Shown: positions 18,635 to 25,265 of the stretch, in pieces
Numbering within the stretch: the stretch's first letter is position 1
Layout of the letters: every line of letters begins with the position of its first letter
Source of the DNA: Mycolicibacterium lacusdiani
GTDB taxonomy: Bacteria; Actinomycetota; Actinomycetes; Mycobacteriales; Mycobacteriaceae
Length of the DNA: 64,000 nucleotides
Assembly (NCBI RefSeq): GCF_021916785.1
Contig: NZ_JAKCFC010000009.1
Span: forward strand, 62,001-126,000
Direction of reading: 5' to 3'
Notes under the pieces: generated by a model
What the model was told of the DNA's origin: nothing
Databases searched by the model: none
What the model saw: only the letters and a program-made list of their open reading frames with translations
Position numbers and translations under genes: made by a program

Positions 18635-19372
18635 TCAGTCGGTGTGTGTCGCCCTCGAGGGCTCCTGCGCGCTCGGTGCGGCCCCTGGCGCGTCCGGGTC
18701 CTCGGCGTGCTCGCGCAGCGCGCGCTGCGCAGTGCGGATCGCAAAGTAGGTGACCAGCGCGGCGACGGCCGTCAGCGGCCAGCCCATCGCGATGCGGGCG
18801 ACGCCGAGCAGACCGGTCTGATCCTCGTCGTAGAGGTGGTTCTGCACGATGAAGCGGGCGCCGAAGACTCCGGCCCAGAACAGCGTGGCGACGTCGAAGG
18901 CCAGGACCGCCCTGCGCACGCGCCGCCAGCCCCGGTCGCGTCCATTCGCCCAGCCCCACACGTAGCCGACCAGCGGCCTGCGGATCACCACCGACAGCGT
19001 GAACACCCCGGCGTACACCAGCGACGACCAGATGCCGAGGAGGAAGTAGCCCTTCGACTCGCCAACGACGTAGGCGACCAGCGCGCTGATCCCGACGGCG
19101 AAGAACCCCGATACCGCCGGTTGCAGCGACTCGCGCCGAATCAGACGCCACAGCAGGATCAGCGTGGCCACGCCGAGAGCGGCGTAGATCGCGGGCATCA
19201 GACCGAACAGCGACGACACCGGCACGAAGACCAGCACGGGCAGCGAGGAGTAGATGAGCCCGCTGATGCCGCCCATCTGCTCCAGGACGGCCTGCGCGCT
19301 CAGTTTCGATTCGGGCTGATCCGGCTCGTCGGCCGCGTTCGCGCTGTCGGTCCCCTTGTCGGGGTCCGTCAC
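18635..19372 (-). CDS. DUF3159 family membrane protein
   Basis: A 245-residue integral membrane protein with about six helices, recognised as DUF3159 (Rv2693c-like). Conserved-looking stretches include QMGGISGLIYSSLPVLVFVP and RRPLVGYVWGW. The start GTG at 19372 overlaps the OB-fold gene's stop as GTGA. The N-terminal 35 residues are acidic and the C-terminal 35 are Ala/Pro/Glu-rich, both probably cytosolic. Function unknown; the family is conserved across Actinobacteria next to the OB-fold gene. Confidence 0.85.
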   Translation of the reverse strand: MTDPDKGTDSANAADEPDQPESKLSAQAVLEQMGGISGLIYSSLPVLVFVPVSSLFGLMPAIYAALGVATLILLWRLIRRESLQPAVSGFFAVGISALVAYVVGESKGYFLLGIWSSLVYAGVFTLSVVIRRPLVGYVWGWANGRDRGWRRVRRAVLAFDVATLFWAGVFGARFIVQNHLYDEDQTGLLGVARIAMGWPLTAVAALVTYFAIRTAQRALREHAEDPDAPGAAPSAQEPSRATHTD

Positions 19373-19740
19373 TTCTGAATCTCGTAGTGCGGGTTGTAGA
19401 TCGCCTTGCTGCCGTTCTCCAGCGTGCCGAGGCGTCCGTGCACCCGCAGGGTGCGGCCCGAGTCGATGCCGGGAATGCGGCGCTGTCCGAGCCACACCAG
19501 CATGACCGAGTCGGTGCCGTCGAACAGTTCGGCACGGACACCGCCCGCGCAGCCCTTGGACGCCGTCTCGACGCACCGCAGGGTGCCGACCATCGTCACT
19601 TCCTGACCGCGACGACAGTCGATCGCCTTCTGGGCGCCGGTGCAGTCGGCCTCGTCCGTGAGTTCTTCGACGTCGAGTCGTTCAGGGTCCTCCGTCAGCC
19701 GACGGGTGAGCCGACGCAGATAACCTTCGGCCGTGGCCAT
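19369..19740 (-). CDS. Small OB-fold nucleic-acid-binding-like protein
   Basis: A 123-residue protein with an OB-fold-like arrangement of strands (VTMVGTLRCVETASKG, AELFDGTDSVMLVWLGQRRI, RTLRVHGRLG), matching the Rv2694c family. The start is ATG at 19740 (MATAEGYLRRL), with AGGAGA just upstream; an in-frame start at 19770 is less likely. It carries four cysteines (DCTGAQKAIDC, RC, GC) whose role is unknown. It is first in the OB-fold/DUF3159/MFS operon. Confidence 0.82.
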   Translation of the reverse strand: MATAEGYLRRLTRRLTEDPERLDVEELTDEADCTGAQKAIDCRRGQEVTMVGTLRCVETASKGCAGGVRAELFDGTDSVMLVWLGQRRIPGIDSGRTLRVHGRLGTLENGSKAIYNPHYEIQK

Positions 19741-19880
19741 GGTCTCTCCTGACCGCTGTGGCGAATCCACCGTGGATTCTCCCTAACCAACGCCACGGTA
19801 GACCTCTTGGTTCCGATGCGCCACGTCGTCCCCGGGCGTTGCGGACACACCGAATCGGCCACGCACGGCACCATCGAACG

Positions 19881-20582
19881 ATGCCCTTGAACCTGCACGG
19901 TGCGACCGCAGTTCTGCTGCCCGGCACCGGCTCAGACGACGACTACGTGCACCGTGTGTTCTCCCCCACACTCCATGGCTTGGGCGTGTCGGTCGTGACG
20001 CCGCCACCACGGCCGGATCGGCTCCTCGACGGATACGTCGACGACCTCGACGAGGCGGCCCGCAGCGGTCCGATCCTGGTCGGCGGTGTGTCCATCGGGG
20101 CCGCGGTCGCGGTCGCGTGGGCGCTGCGGCACCCCGCGACGACGCTCGGGGTGCTGGCGGCGCTGCCGGCGTGGACCGGGTCGCCCGAGGGCGCACCCGC
20201 AGCGCTCACCGCCCGCCACACCGCGGAATTGCTGCTGCGCGACGGGCTCGGTGCCACCGTCGCCGGAATGCGGGAATCGAGCCCGGTCTGGCTGGCCGAG
20301 GAACTGACCCGGTCGTGGGCCGGTCAGTGGCCCGGGTTGCCCGACGCGATGCTCGCGGCCGCGGCGTTCGTCGCGCCGACGACCATCGAACTGGAGGCGC
20401 TGGCCGTGCCGATGGGCGTGGCCGCCGCGACCGACGATGCCGTGCACCCGGTCGAGGTGGCACTGGAATGGGTGTCGGCCGCGCCGCGCTCGGCGCTGCG
20501 CACCGTCACGTTGGACGCGATGGGGGCGGACCCGACCGTCCTCGGAGAGGCGTGCGTGGCCGCCCTGCTCGACGCGGGCTAG
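19881..20582 (+). CDS. Alpha/beta hydrolase (Rv2695-like)
   Basis: A 233-residue hydrolase-like protein. The GVSIG motif at the strand-helix elbow (LVGGVSIGAAVAVAWAL) supplies a nucleophilic Ser, and LLPGTGSDDDYV is the oxyanion loop. An acid/base pair may lie in AAATDDAVHPVEVA. The start is ATG at 19881 (MPLNLHGATAVLLPG), because upstream residues are Arg/His-rich and look non-coding. It converges on the DUF3710 gene with a 4-base overlap. Substrate unknown. Confidence 0.8.
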   Translation: MPLNLHGATAVLLPGTGSDDDYVHRVFSPTLHGLGVSVVTPPPRPDRLLDGYVDDLDEAARSGPILVGGVSIGAAVAVAWALRHPATTLGVLAALPAWTGSPEGAPAALTARHTAELLLRDGLGATVAGMRESSPVWLAEELTRSWAGQWPGLPDAMLAAAAFVAPTTIELEALAVPMGVAAATDDAVHPVEVALEWVSAAPRSALRTVTLDAMGADPTVLGEACVAALLDAG

Positions 20583-21358
20583 CCGCCAGTGATCGTGCGC
20601 AGTTGCTGCATGGCCGAGCCCTGCTCGCTGCGACGGGCCACCGGGGCCGGCGCCTCGGGAGCCTGCGGCGCCTGGGGTGCGGTCTGCTGCTGTGCCTGAT
20701 CGGCCACCATCTGCTGGGCGCGGGCGCGCAGCCGTTCCACCAGAGACTCCGACAGCTGCAGCGGCAGCATGGCGCGTACCGGCTGCGGCGTGTCACCACG
20801 TCGAATGACCGTGTCCGCCAATGCCTTCCGCGTCTCGGCCGCAATGGCGTCGGCGAGCTGGGGCGGCCCGATCGCCGCGCCGCGGACCATCCACCGATAG
20901 CCGTCGATGCCGATGAACCGCATCACGACCGGCTCCGGACCGTTGGTCACGACGCCGACGACCTCGCGGCCCCACGGCCCGTCCACGATGCTCACCTGAG
21001 CGGAGTCCTTGCGCAACGAGTCGGCGATCTCGGTGACGACCTCTCGCCACAACCCGCCGGTCTTCGGGGCCGCCCACGCCGTGATGTTGTACCGGCCGTT
21101 CGGCGTCACCATCCACACCGCGGACGGCACGCCCTGCTGGTTGACCTCGAAGACGAGTTCCGCGGTCTCGTTCTCCGGCAGCAGGACCGAACCCAGATCG
21201 TGCCGCCCCACCACCGCCACGGCCGGGTCGTCGAAGTCCCCGATGTCGAACGGCCCCTCGAGGTCGTCGGTGTCGTCGTGCTGCGGCGGTTCGGCGACCT
21301 CCGGTGTACGACCAGCGTCGTCGTCGTCCTTGCCGCCCTTGCGCCTACCCAGTGCCAT
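20579..21358 (-). CDS. DUF3710 family protein
   Basis: A 259-residue conserved actinobacterial protein (Rv2696c-like). The N-terminal 45 residues are acidic and probably disordered. The core carries GPWGREVVGVVTNGPEPVVM and IGIDGYRWMVRGAAIGPP. The C-terminal 40 residues are Gln/Ala/Pro-rich (QQQTAPQAPQAPEAPAP). Function unknown. Its ATG at 21358 shares a base with the dut stop (TAATG), so translation is coupled to dut. Confidence 0.85.
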   Translation of the reverse strand: MALGRRKGGKDDDDAGRTPEVAEPPQHDDTDDLEGPFDIGDFDDPAVAVVGRHDLGSVLLPENETAELVFEVNQQGVPSAVWMVTPNGRYNITAWAAPKTGGLWREVVTEIADSLRKDSAQVSIVDGPWGREVVGVVTNGPEPVVMRFIGIDGYRWMVRGAAIGPPQLADAIAAETRKALADTVIRRGDTPQPVRAMLPLQLSESLVERLRARAQQMVADQAQQQTAPQAPQAPEAPAPVARRSEQGSAMQQLRTITGG

Positions 21359-21822
21359 TACAAACTCTCGTGTCCGCCGGAGGAACCGTGGCCGCCTGCG
21401 CCACGGGTGGTGTGTGCCAAGCCTGCCTCTTCGAACGAGGCGACCTCGACCAGTTCGGGAAGTTCGACCCGCTGAACCAACAACTGCGCGATCCGATCTC
21501 CGCGCTTGATCGCGATCGGCTGGCTCGGGTCGAGGTTGATGAGCGCCACCTTGATCTCGCCGCGATAACCGGCGTCGACCGTGCCGGGACTGTTCACGAT
21601 CGACAGACCCACCCGGCTCGCCAGACCCGACCGCGGATGGATCAGACCGACCATCCCGTGCGGGATCGCGACGGCGACGCCGGTGGCAACCAGCGCGCGC
21701 TCGCCGGGCGGCAGGAGGACGTCGACCGCGCTGTACAGGTCGACCCCCGCATCGCCGTCGTGGGCGCGTGCGGGCATGGGCAGCTCACGATCGAGCCGCA
21801 CGACCGGCAGAGAGGAGGACAC
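21358..21822 (-). CDS. dut: Deoxyuridine 5'-triphosphate nucleotidohydrolase
   Basis: Trimeric dUTPase that hydrolyses dUTP to dUMP, limiting uracil in DNA and feeding dTMP synthesis. All five motifs are visible: AHDGDAGVDLYS, HPRSGLASRVGLSIVN, GTVDAGYRGEIKVALIN, RGDRIAQLLVQ and the C-terminal RGAGGHGSSGGHESL. The 154-residue product begins at GTG 21822, which matches known mycobacterial N-termini; an in-frame GTG at 21858 is an alternative. The GTG lies one base from the opposing TTG of the DUF3093 gene, so its promoter must be inside that gene. Confidence 0.95.
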   Translation of the reverse strand: MSSSLPVVRLDRELPMPARAHDGDAGVDLYSAVDVLLPPGERALVATGVAVAIPHGMVGLIHPRSGLASRVGLSIVNSPGTVDAGYRGEIKVALINLDPSQPIAIKRGDRIAQLLVQRVELPELVEVASFEEAGLAHTTRGAGGHGSSGGHESL

Positions 21823-21823
21823 G

Positions 21824-22330
21824 TTGCACGAGATTACTCTTGGCTTCGTGTCCGACACGCGTGCGACCGCCCAATCCGTGCGCTACCGAGAGCGCTTGCG
21901 GGTGCCGTGGTGGTGGTGGCTGCCCGGACTCGGGCTGGCGGCGCTGCTGGCGTTCGAGATCAACCTCGGCATCGAAGCCGTCCCGATGTGGGCGGCATTC
22001 GCAGTGCTCGGTCTGGTCGCCGCGGCGACGCTGACCTGGCTGGGCCGCGTCGACGTGCGCGTCGTCGAAGGCGGTTCGAGCGGCGTCGCGGAGTTGTGGG
22101 TCGGCGACGCGCACCTTCCGGTGAGCGTGATCGCCCGCAGCGCCGAAGTACCCAAGACCGCCAAGTCCGCCGCGCTCGGTCGACAACTCGATCCGGCGGC
22201 GTTCGTGGTGCACCGGCCCTGGATAGGGCCGATGGTGTTGGTCGTGCTCGACGATGCGGACGATCCCACGCCGTACTGGCTGATCAGCTCCCGGCGTCCG
22301 GAACTCTTGCTGGCGGCACTGGCCGCCTGA
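21824..22330 (+). CDS. DUF3093 family membrane protein
   Basis: A 168-residue protein with two adjacent membrane helices near the N-terminus (WWWWLPGLGLAALLAFEI and PMWAAFAVLGLVAAATL) and a soluble beta-rich C-terminal half. It matches DUF3093 (Rv2698-like). The start TTG at 21824 (MHEITLGFVSDTRATAQ) has an ideal AGGAGG at 21813-21818. A GTG at 21848 lacks a ribosome site. Function unknown. Confidence 0.82.
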   Translation: MHEITLGFVSDTRATAQSVRYRERLRVPWWWWLPGLGLAALLAFEINLGIEAVPMWAAFAVLGLVAAATLTWLGRVDVRVVEGGSSGVAELWVGDAHLPVSVIARSAEVPKTAKSAALGRQLDPAAFVVHRPWIGPMVLVVLDDADDPTPYWLISSRRPELLLAALAA

Positions 22331-22341
22331 GCGCTGCGCGG

Positions 22342-22644
22342 TCAGGCGGCGCAGTCGGTGCAGATCAGCTGCCCGTTCTTCTCACTTGCCAGACGGCTGC
22401 GGTGATGCACGAGGAAGCAGCTGGAGCACGTGAATTCGTCGGCCTGCTTGGGGACGACGCGTACCGACAGCTCCTCGCCCGACAGGTCGGCGCCGGGCAG
22501 TTCGAACGACTCGGCGGTCTCCACCTCGTCGACGTCCACTGCTGCGGACTGTGCTTCGTTGCGCCGGGCTTTCAATTCCTCGAGCGAATCCTCCGAGACG
22601 TCATCGGTCTCGGTGCGCCGTGGGGCGTCATAGTCGGTAGCCAT
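22342..22644 (-). CDS. DUF4193 family small zinc-ribbon-like protein
   Basis: A 100-residue conserved mycobacterial protein (Rv2699c-like). The N-terminal two thirds are acidic. The C-terminus has a CxxC...CxxC pattern (FTCSSCFLVHHRSRL and LICTDCAA), suggesting a zinc ribbon. Expression in M. tuberculosis is recalled as high and the gene as essential, but this is memory. It is divergent from cei across a promoter region with a CRP-type site. Confidence 0.88.
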   Translation of the reverse strand: MATDYDAPRRTETDDVSEDSLEELKARRNEAQSAAVDVDEVETAESFELPGADLSGEELSVRVVPKQADEFTCSSCFLVHHRSRLASEKNGQLICTDCAA

Positions 22645-22740
22645 TTACCTCATTCCCCTACGTACTGTTGCGACAGAGCTTTGTACCAGCGCAGAACGCT
22701 TCCGCCAAATGATTCGTGCCCGGAGGTCGTTCGGATTGGT

Positions 22741-22756
22741 TGTGATTTGTATCACA
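22741..22756. promoter_or_regulatory. Perfect CRP/FNR-type binding site
   Basis: The bases TGTGATTTGTATCACA form a perfect palindrome that matches the CRP consensus TGTGA-N6-TCACA. The site is about 54 bases before the cei start and 97 before the DUF4193 start, in their shared divergent promoter region. Mycobacterial cAMP receptor protein uses this consensus, so regulation of one or both genes is likely. Binding is inferred. Confidence 0.75.
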
Positions 22757-22809
22757 GAGTCCGTCCGCGAGTGGCGACCGGCAGGTTGACGAGCCTCTAA
22801 GGTGCAGGG

Positions 22810-23463
22810 GTGGTCGCGTACATCACCCCCGGAACGGCTTTCGACAAGCACGGCAGGCCGTTCCGTCGGCGCAACTACGCACCCGGTCTGGCTATGCTCG
22901 CGGTGCTGGCCGTGCTGGCCCTCGTCTTCTGGTTGATCGCGTTCAACCGGCCGTCGGAAGTGCAGCAGGCGCTGGCGTGCAATGCCCCGCCTCGCGGCAC
23001 CGGCGCCGCCGATCAGCCCATACTCGGCGAACGCGTTCCCGTCTCCGACATGTCCGACGTCGTGCCCGCGAAGCTCGTCGACACCAAGATCAACGTGCTG
23101 AACGCGAGCGGCCAGGGCGGGCAGGCCGCCGAGGTCGCCGGCGCCCTGCGCGATCTCGGGTTCGCTCAGCCGAACGCCGCCAACGATCCCGTCTACGCCG
23201 AGGTCCGCCTCGCATGCCAGGGACAGATCCGGTTCGGGCCCGCCGGGCGCGCTGCCGCGGCGGCGGTCTGGCTGGTGGCCCCGTGCACCGAGCTGTACCA
23301 GGATCAGCGCGGCGACGACACCGTCGACTTCGCGATCGGCACGGAGTACACCGAACTCAGCCACAACGACGACACCGACGCGATGCTCGAGAGCCTGCGC
23401 CCGGACGCCACGCAGCCACCAGATGCGGCGCTGCTGAGCAAGATCCACGGCGCGGCTTGCTGA
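22810..23463 (+). CDS. cei: Cell-envelope integrity protein Cei (LytR_C domain)
   Basis: A 217-residue single-pass membrane protein. A cytosolic tail (GRPFRRRNYAPG) is followed by one helix at about residues 27-45 (LAMLAVLAVLALVFWLIAF), then an external LytR_C-like domain (TKINVLNASGQGGQAAEVAGAL...). Four external cysteines could form disulfides. The family protects the mycobacterial envelope against antibiotics and detergents (Rv2700/Cei, recalled). The start is GTG at 22810. Confidence 0.87.
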   Translation: MVAYITPGTAFDKHGRPFRRRNYAPGLAMLAVLAVLALVFWLIAFNRPSEVQQALACNAPPRGTGAADQPILGERVPVSDMSDVVPAKLVDTKINVLNASGQGGQAAEVAGALRDLGFAQPNAANDPVYAEVRLACQGQIRFGPAGRAAAAAVWLVAPCTELYQDQRGDDTVDFAIGTEYTELSHNDDTDAMLESLRPDATQPPDAALLSKIHGAAC

Positions 23464-23481
23464 CCGGGCCCGCGAGGCCGG

Positions 23482-24324
23482 TCACCGCACCGGCGCGCCC
23501 GCGGTCCGTAGAGCCTCCGACAGCCGATCCGCGATTCCCGGCGCCGCCGCGACGATGATGTCGTCGCCAGTGACCTCGGGCAGGTCGAGCACCGCGCCGG
23601 CCTCGGACGCCACCAGCGCGCCCGCCGCCCAGTCCCACACGTGCACGCCGTCCTCGTAGTAGCCGTCGAGACGACCCGCCGCGACCATGCACAGGTCCAG
23701 CGCGCACGACCCGATCCGTCGCACGTCGCGCACGACGGTCACCAATCGCGTCAGTACCCGCGCCTGCTCCTCGCGCCGGTCCTCTTCGTAGGCGAAGCCG
23801 GTACCGACCAGCGCCAGGGAGAGGTCGTCGACGGCCGTGCACCGCAGGGCCGTCGTGACGCCGTCGCGACGCACCCGGGCGCCGTGGCCGCGTGCGGCGG
23901 AGAACAGCTCGCCGGTCGCGACGTTGACGACCGCGCCGGCCACCGACACACCGTCGATCTGAACCCCGACCGACACGGCGTAGGACTCGATGCCGTAGAG
24001 GAAGTTGACCGTGCCGTCGATCGGGTCGAGCACCCATACCGGACGGCCCGGCTCGCCGATCGCGGAGCCGCCCTCCTCCTCGCCGAGCACCGCGTCCCCG
24101 GGTCGCACCACGGCCAGCCGCTCGCGCAGCAGCCGCTCGGTCTCGGTGTCGACGATCGTCACCGGGTCGGTGGGCGTCGACTTCGATCGCACCGCCGACC
24201 CGCTCGCCGTGGCATCGTCGCCGAACACCTCGAGGCGCCGACGACGCACGTAGTCCGCGGCTTCGGTGGCGAGGTCTTCGGCGACAGTGCGCAGGGCGAT
24301 CGGGTCGAGGTCGTTGTCGGTCAC
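23482..24324 (-). CDS. suhB: Inositol monophosphatase family protein SuhB
   Basis: A Mg2+-dependent phosphatase that releases myo-inositol from inositol-1-phosphate for phosphatidylinositol, mycothiol and LAM. The motifs are GEEEGGSA (metal ligands), WVLDPIDGTVNFLYG and VWDWAAGALVASEAG. The chosen start, GTG at 24324 (MTDNDLDPIALRTVAEDL), gives 280 residues; the frame continues to 24678, but that part overlaps the divergent ppgK start and lacks homology. Confidence 0.92.
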   Translation of the reverse strand: MTDNDLDPIALRTVAEDLATEAADYVRRRRLEVFGDDATASGSAVRSKSTPTDPVTIVDTETERLLRERLAVVRPGDAVLGEEEGGSAIGEPGRPVWVLDPIDGTVNFLYGIESYAVSVGVQIDGVSVAGAVVNVATGELFSAARGHGARVRRDGVTTALRCTAVDDLSLALVGTGFAYEEDRREEQARVLTRLVTVVRDVRRIGSCALDLCMVAAGRLDGYYEDGVHVWDWAAGALVASEAGAVLDLPEVTGDDIIVAAAPGIADRLSEALRTAGAPVR

Positions 24325-24439
24325 CCACACATCGCAGCACAAAACCGGATCTGCTTGCGCAGCAGCCCGACATGCGAATTGTCCAAGCACTAGTGTTGTG
24401 GTTCGCGTCTCACCGCCGACCTCTCGAAGAGGAGTGCTC

Positions 24440-25264
24440 ATGACCGCCACCGACACACAGGTCCCGGATCCCGCGACCGCCGCGCCCCAACGCCGCGGAT
24501 TCGGCGTCGACGTCGGCGGCAGCGGCGTCAAGGGCGGCATCGTCGACCTCGACACCGGCAAGCTGATCGGCGAGCGCCTCAAGCTCGCGACCCCACAGCC
24601 ATCAACCCCGGACGCGGTGGCCAAGACCGTCGCGGCGGTGGTCCGCGAGTTCGGCTGGACCGGCCCCCTGGGCGTCACCTACCCCGGTGTGGTCACCGAC
24701 GGCATCGTGCGCACCGCGGCGAACGTCGACAAGGGCTGGATCGGCGTGAACGCCCGCGACGTCATCTCGGCCGAACTCGGCGGGCAGCAGGTGACGGTGC
24801 TCAACGACGCCGACGCCGCGGGCCTCGCCGAGGAGAAGTTCGGCGCCGGCCGCGACAACACCGGCGTGATCGTCCTGCTGACCTTCGGCACCGGCATCGG
24901 CTCGGCGGTCATCCACGACGGAAAGCTGCTGCCCAACACCGAGTTCGGCCATCTCGAGGTTGGCGGGAAGGAAGCCGAGCACCGCGCCGCCTCGTCGGTC
25001 AAGGAGCGCAAGGAGTGGACCTACGAGCGCTGGACGCAGGAGGTCACCAGGGTTCTCGTCGTCATCGAGAACGCGATCTGGCCCGATCTGTTCATCGCAG
25101 GCGGCGGCATCAGCCGCAAGGCCGACAAGTGGATCCCGTTGCTGAAGAACCGGACCCCGGTCGTGGCGGCCACGCTGCAGAACTCCGCGGGCATCGTCGG
25201 CGCCGCGATGGCGGCCGAGGTGGGCGCCGCGCTGGCAGCCGGGATCGACATCCCGCTGGGCTGA
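24440..25264 (+). CDS. ppgK: Polyphosphate glucokinase (ROK family)
   Basis: Phosphorylates glucose using polyphosphate or ATP. The phosphate-binding motif GFGVDVGGSGVKGGIVDLD, the catalytic Asp in TVLNDADAAGLAEE, and the ROK-like LTFGTGIGSAVIHDGKLL and GHLEVGGKEAEHRAA are all present. Unlike typical ROK kinases there is no CxCGxxGC zinc motif, which is normal for PpgK. The ATG at 24440 follows AAGAGGAG; 274 residues. Confidence 0.95.
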   Translation: MTATDTQVPDPATAAPQRRGFGVDVGGSGVKGGIVDLDTGKLIGERLKLATPQPSTPDAVAKTVAAVVREFGWTGPLGVTYPGVVTDGIVRTAANVDKGWIGVNARDVISAELGGQQVTVLNDADAAGLAEEKFGAGRDNTGVIVLLTFGTGIGSAVIHDGKLLPNTEFGHLEVGGKEAEHRAASSVKERKEWTYERWTQEVTRVLVVIENAIWPDLFIAGGGISRKADKWIPLLKNRTPVVAATLQNSAGIVGAAMAAEVGAALAAGIDIPLG

Positions 25265-25265
25265 G

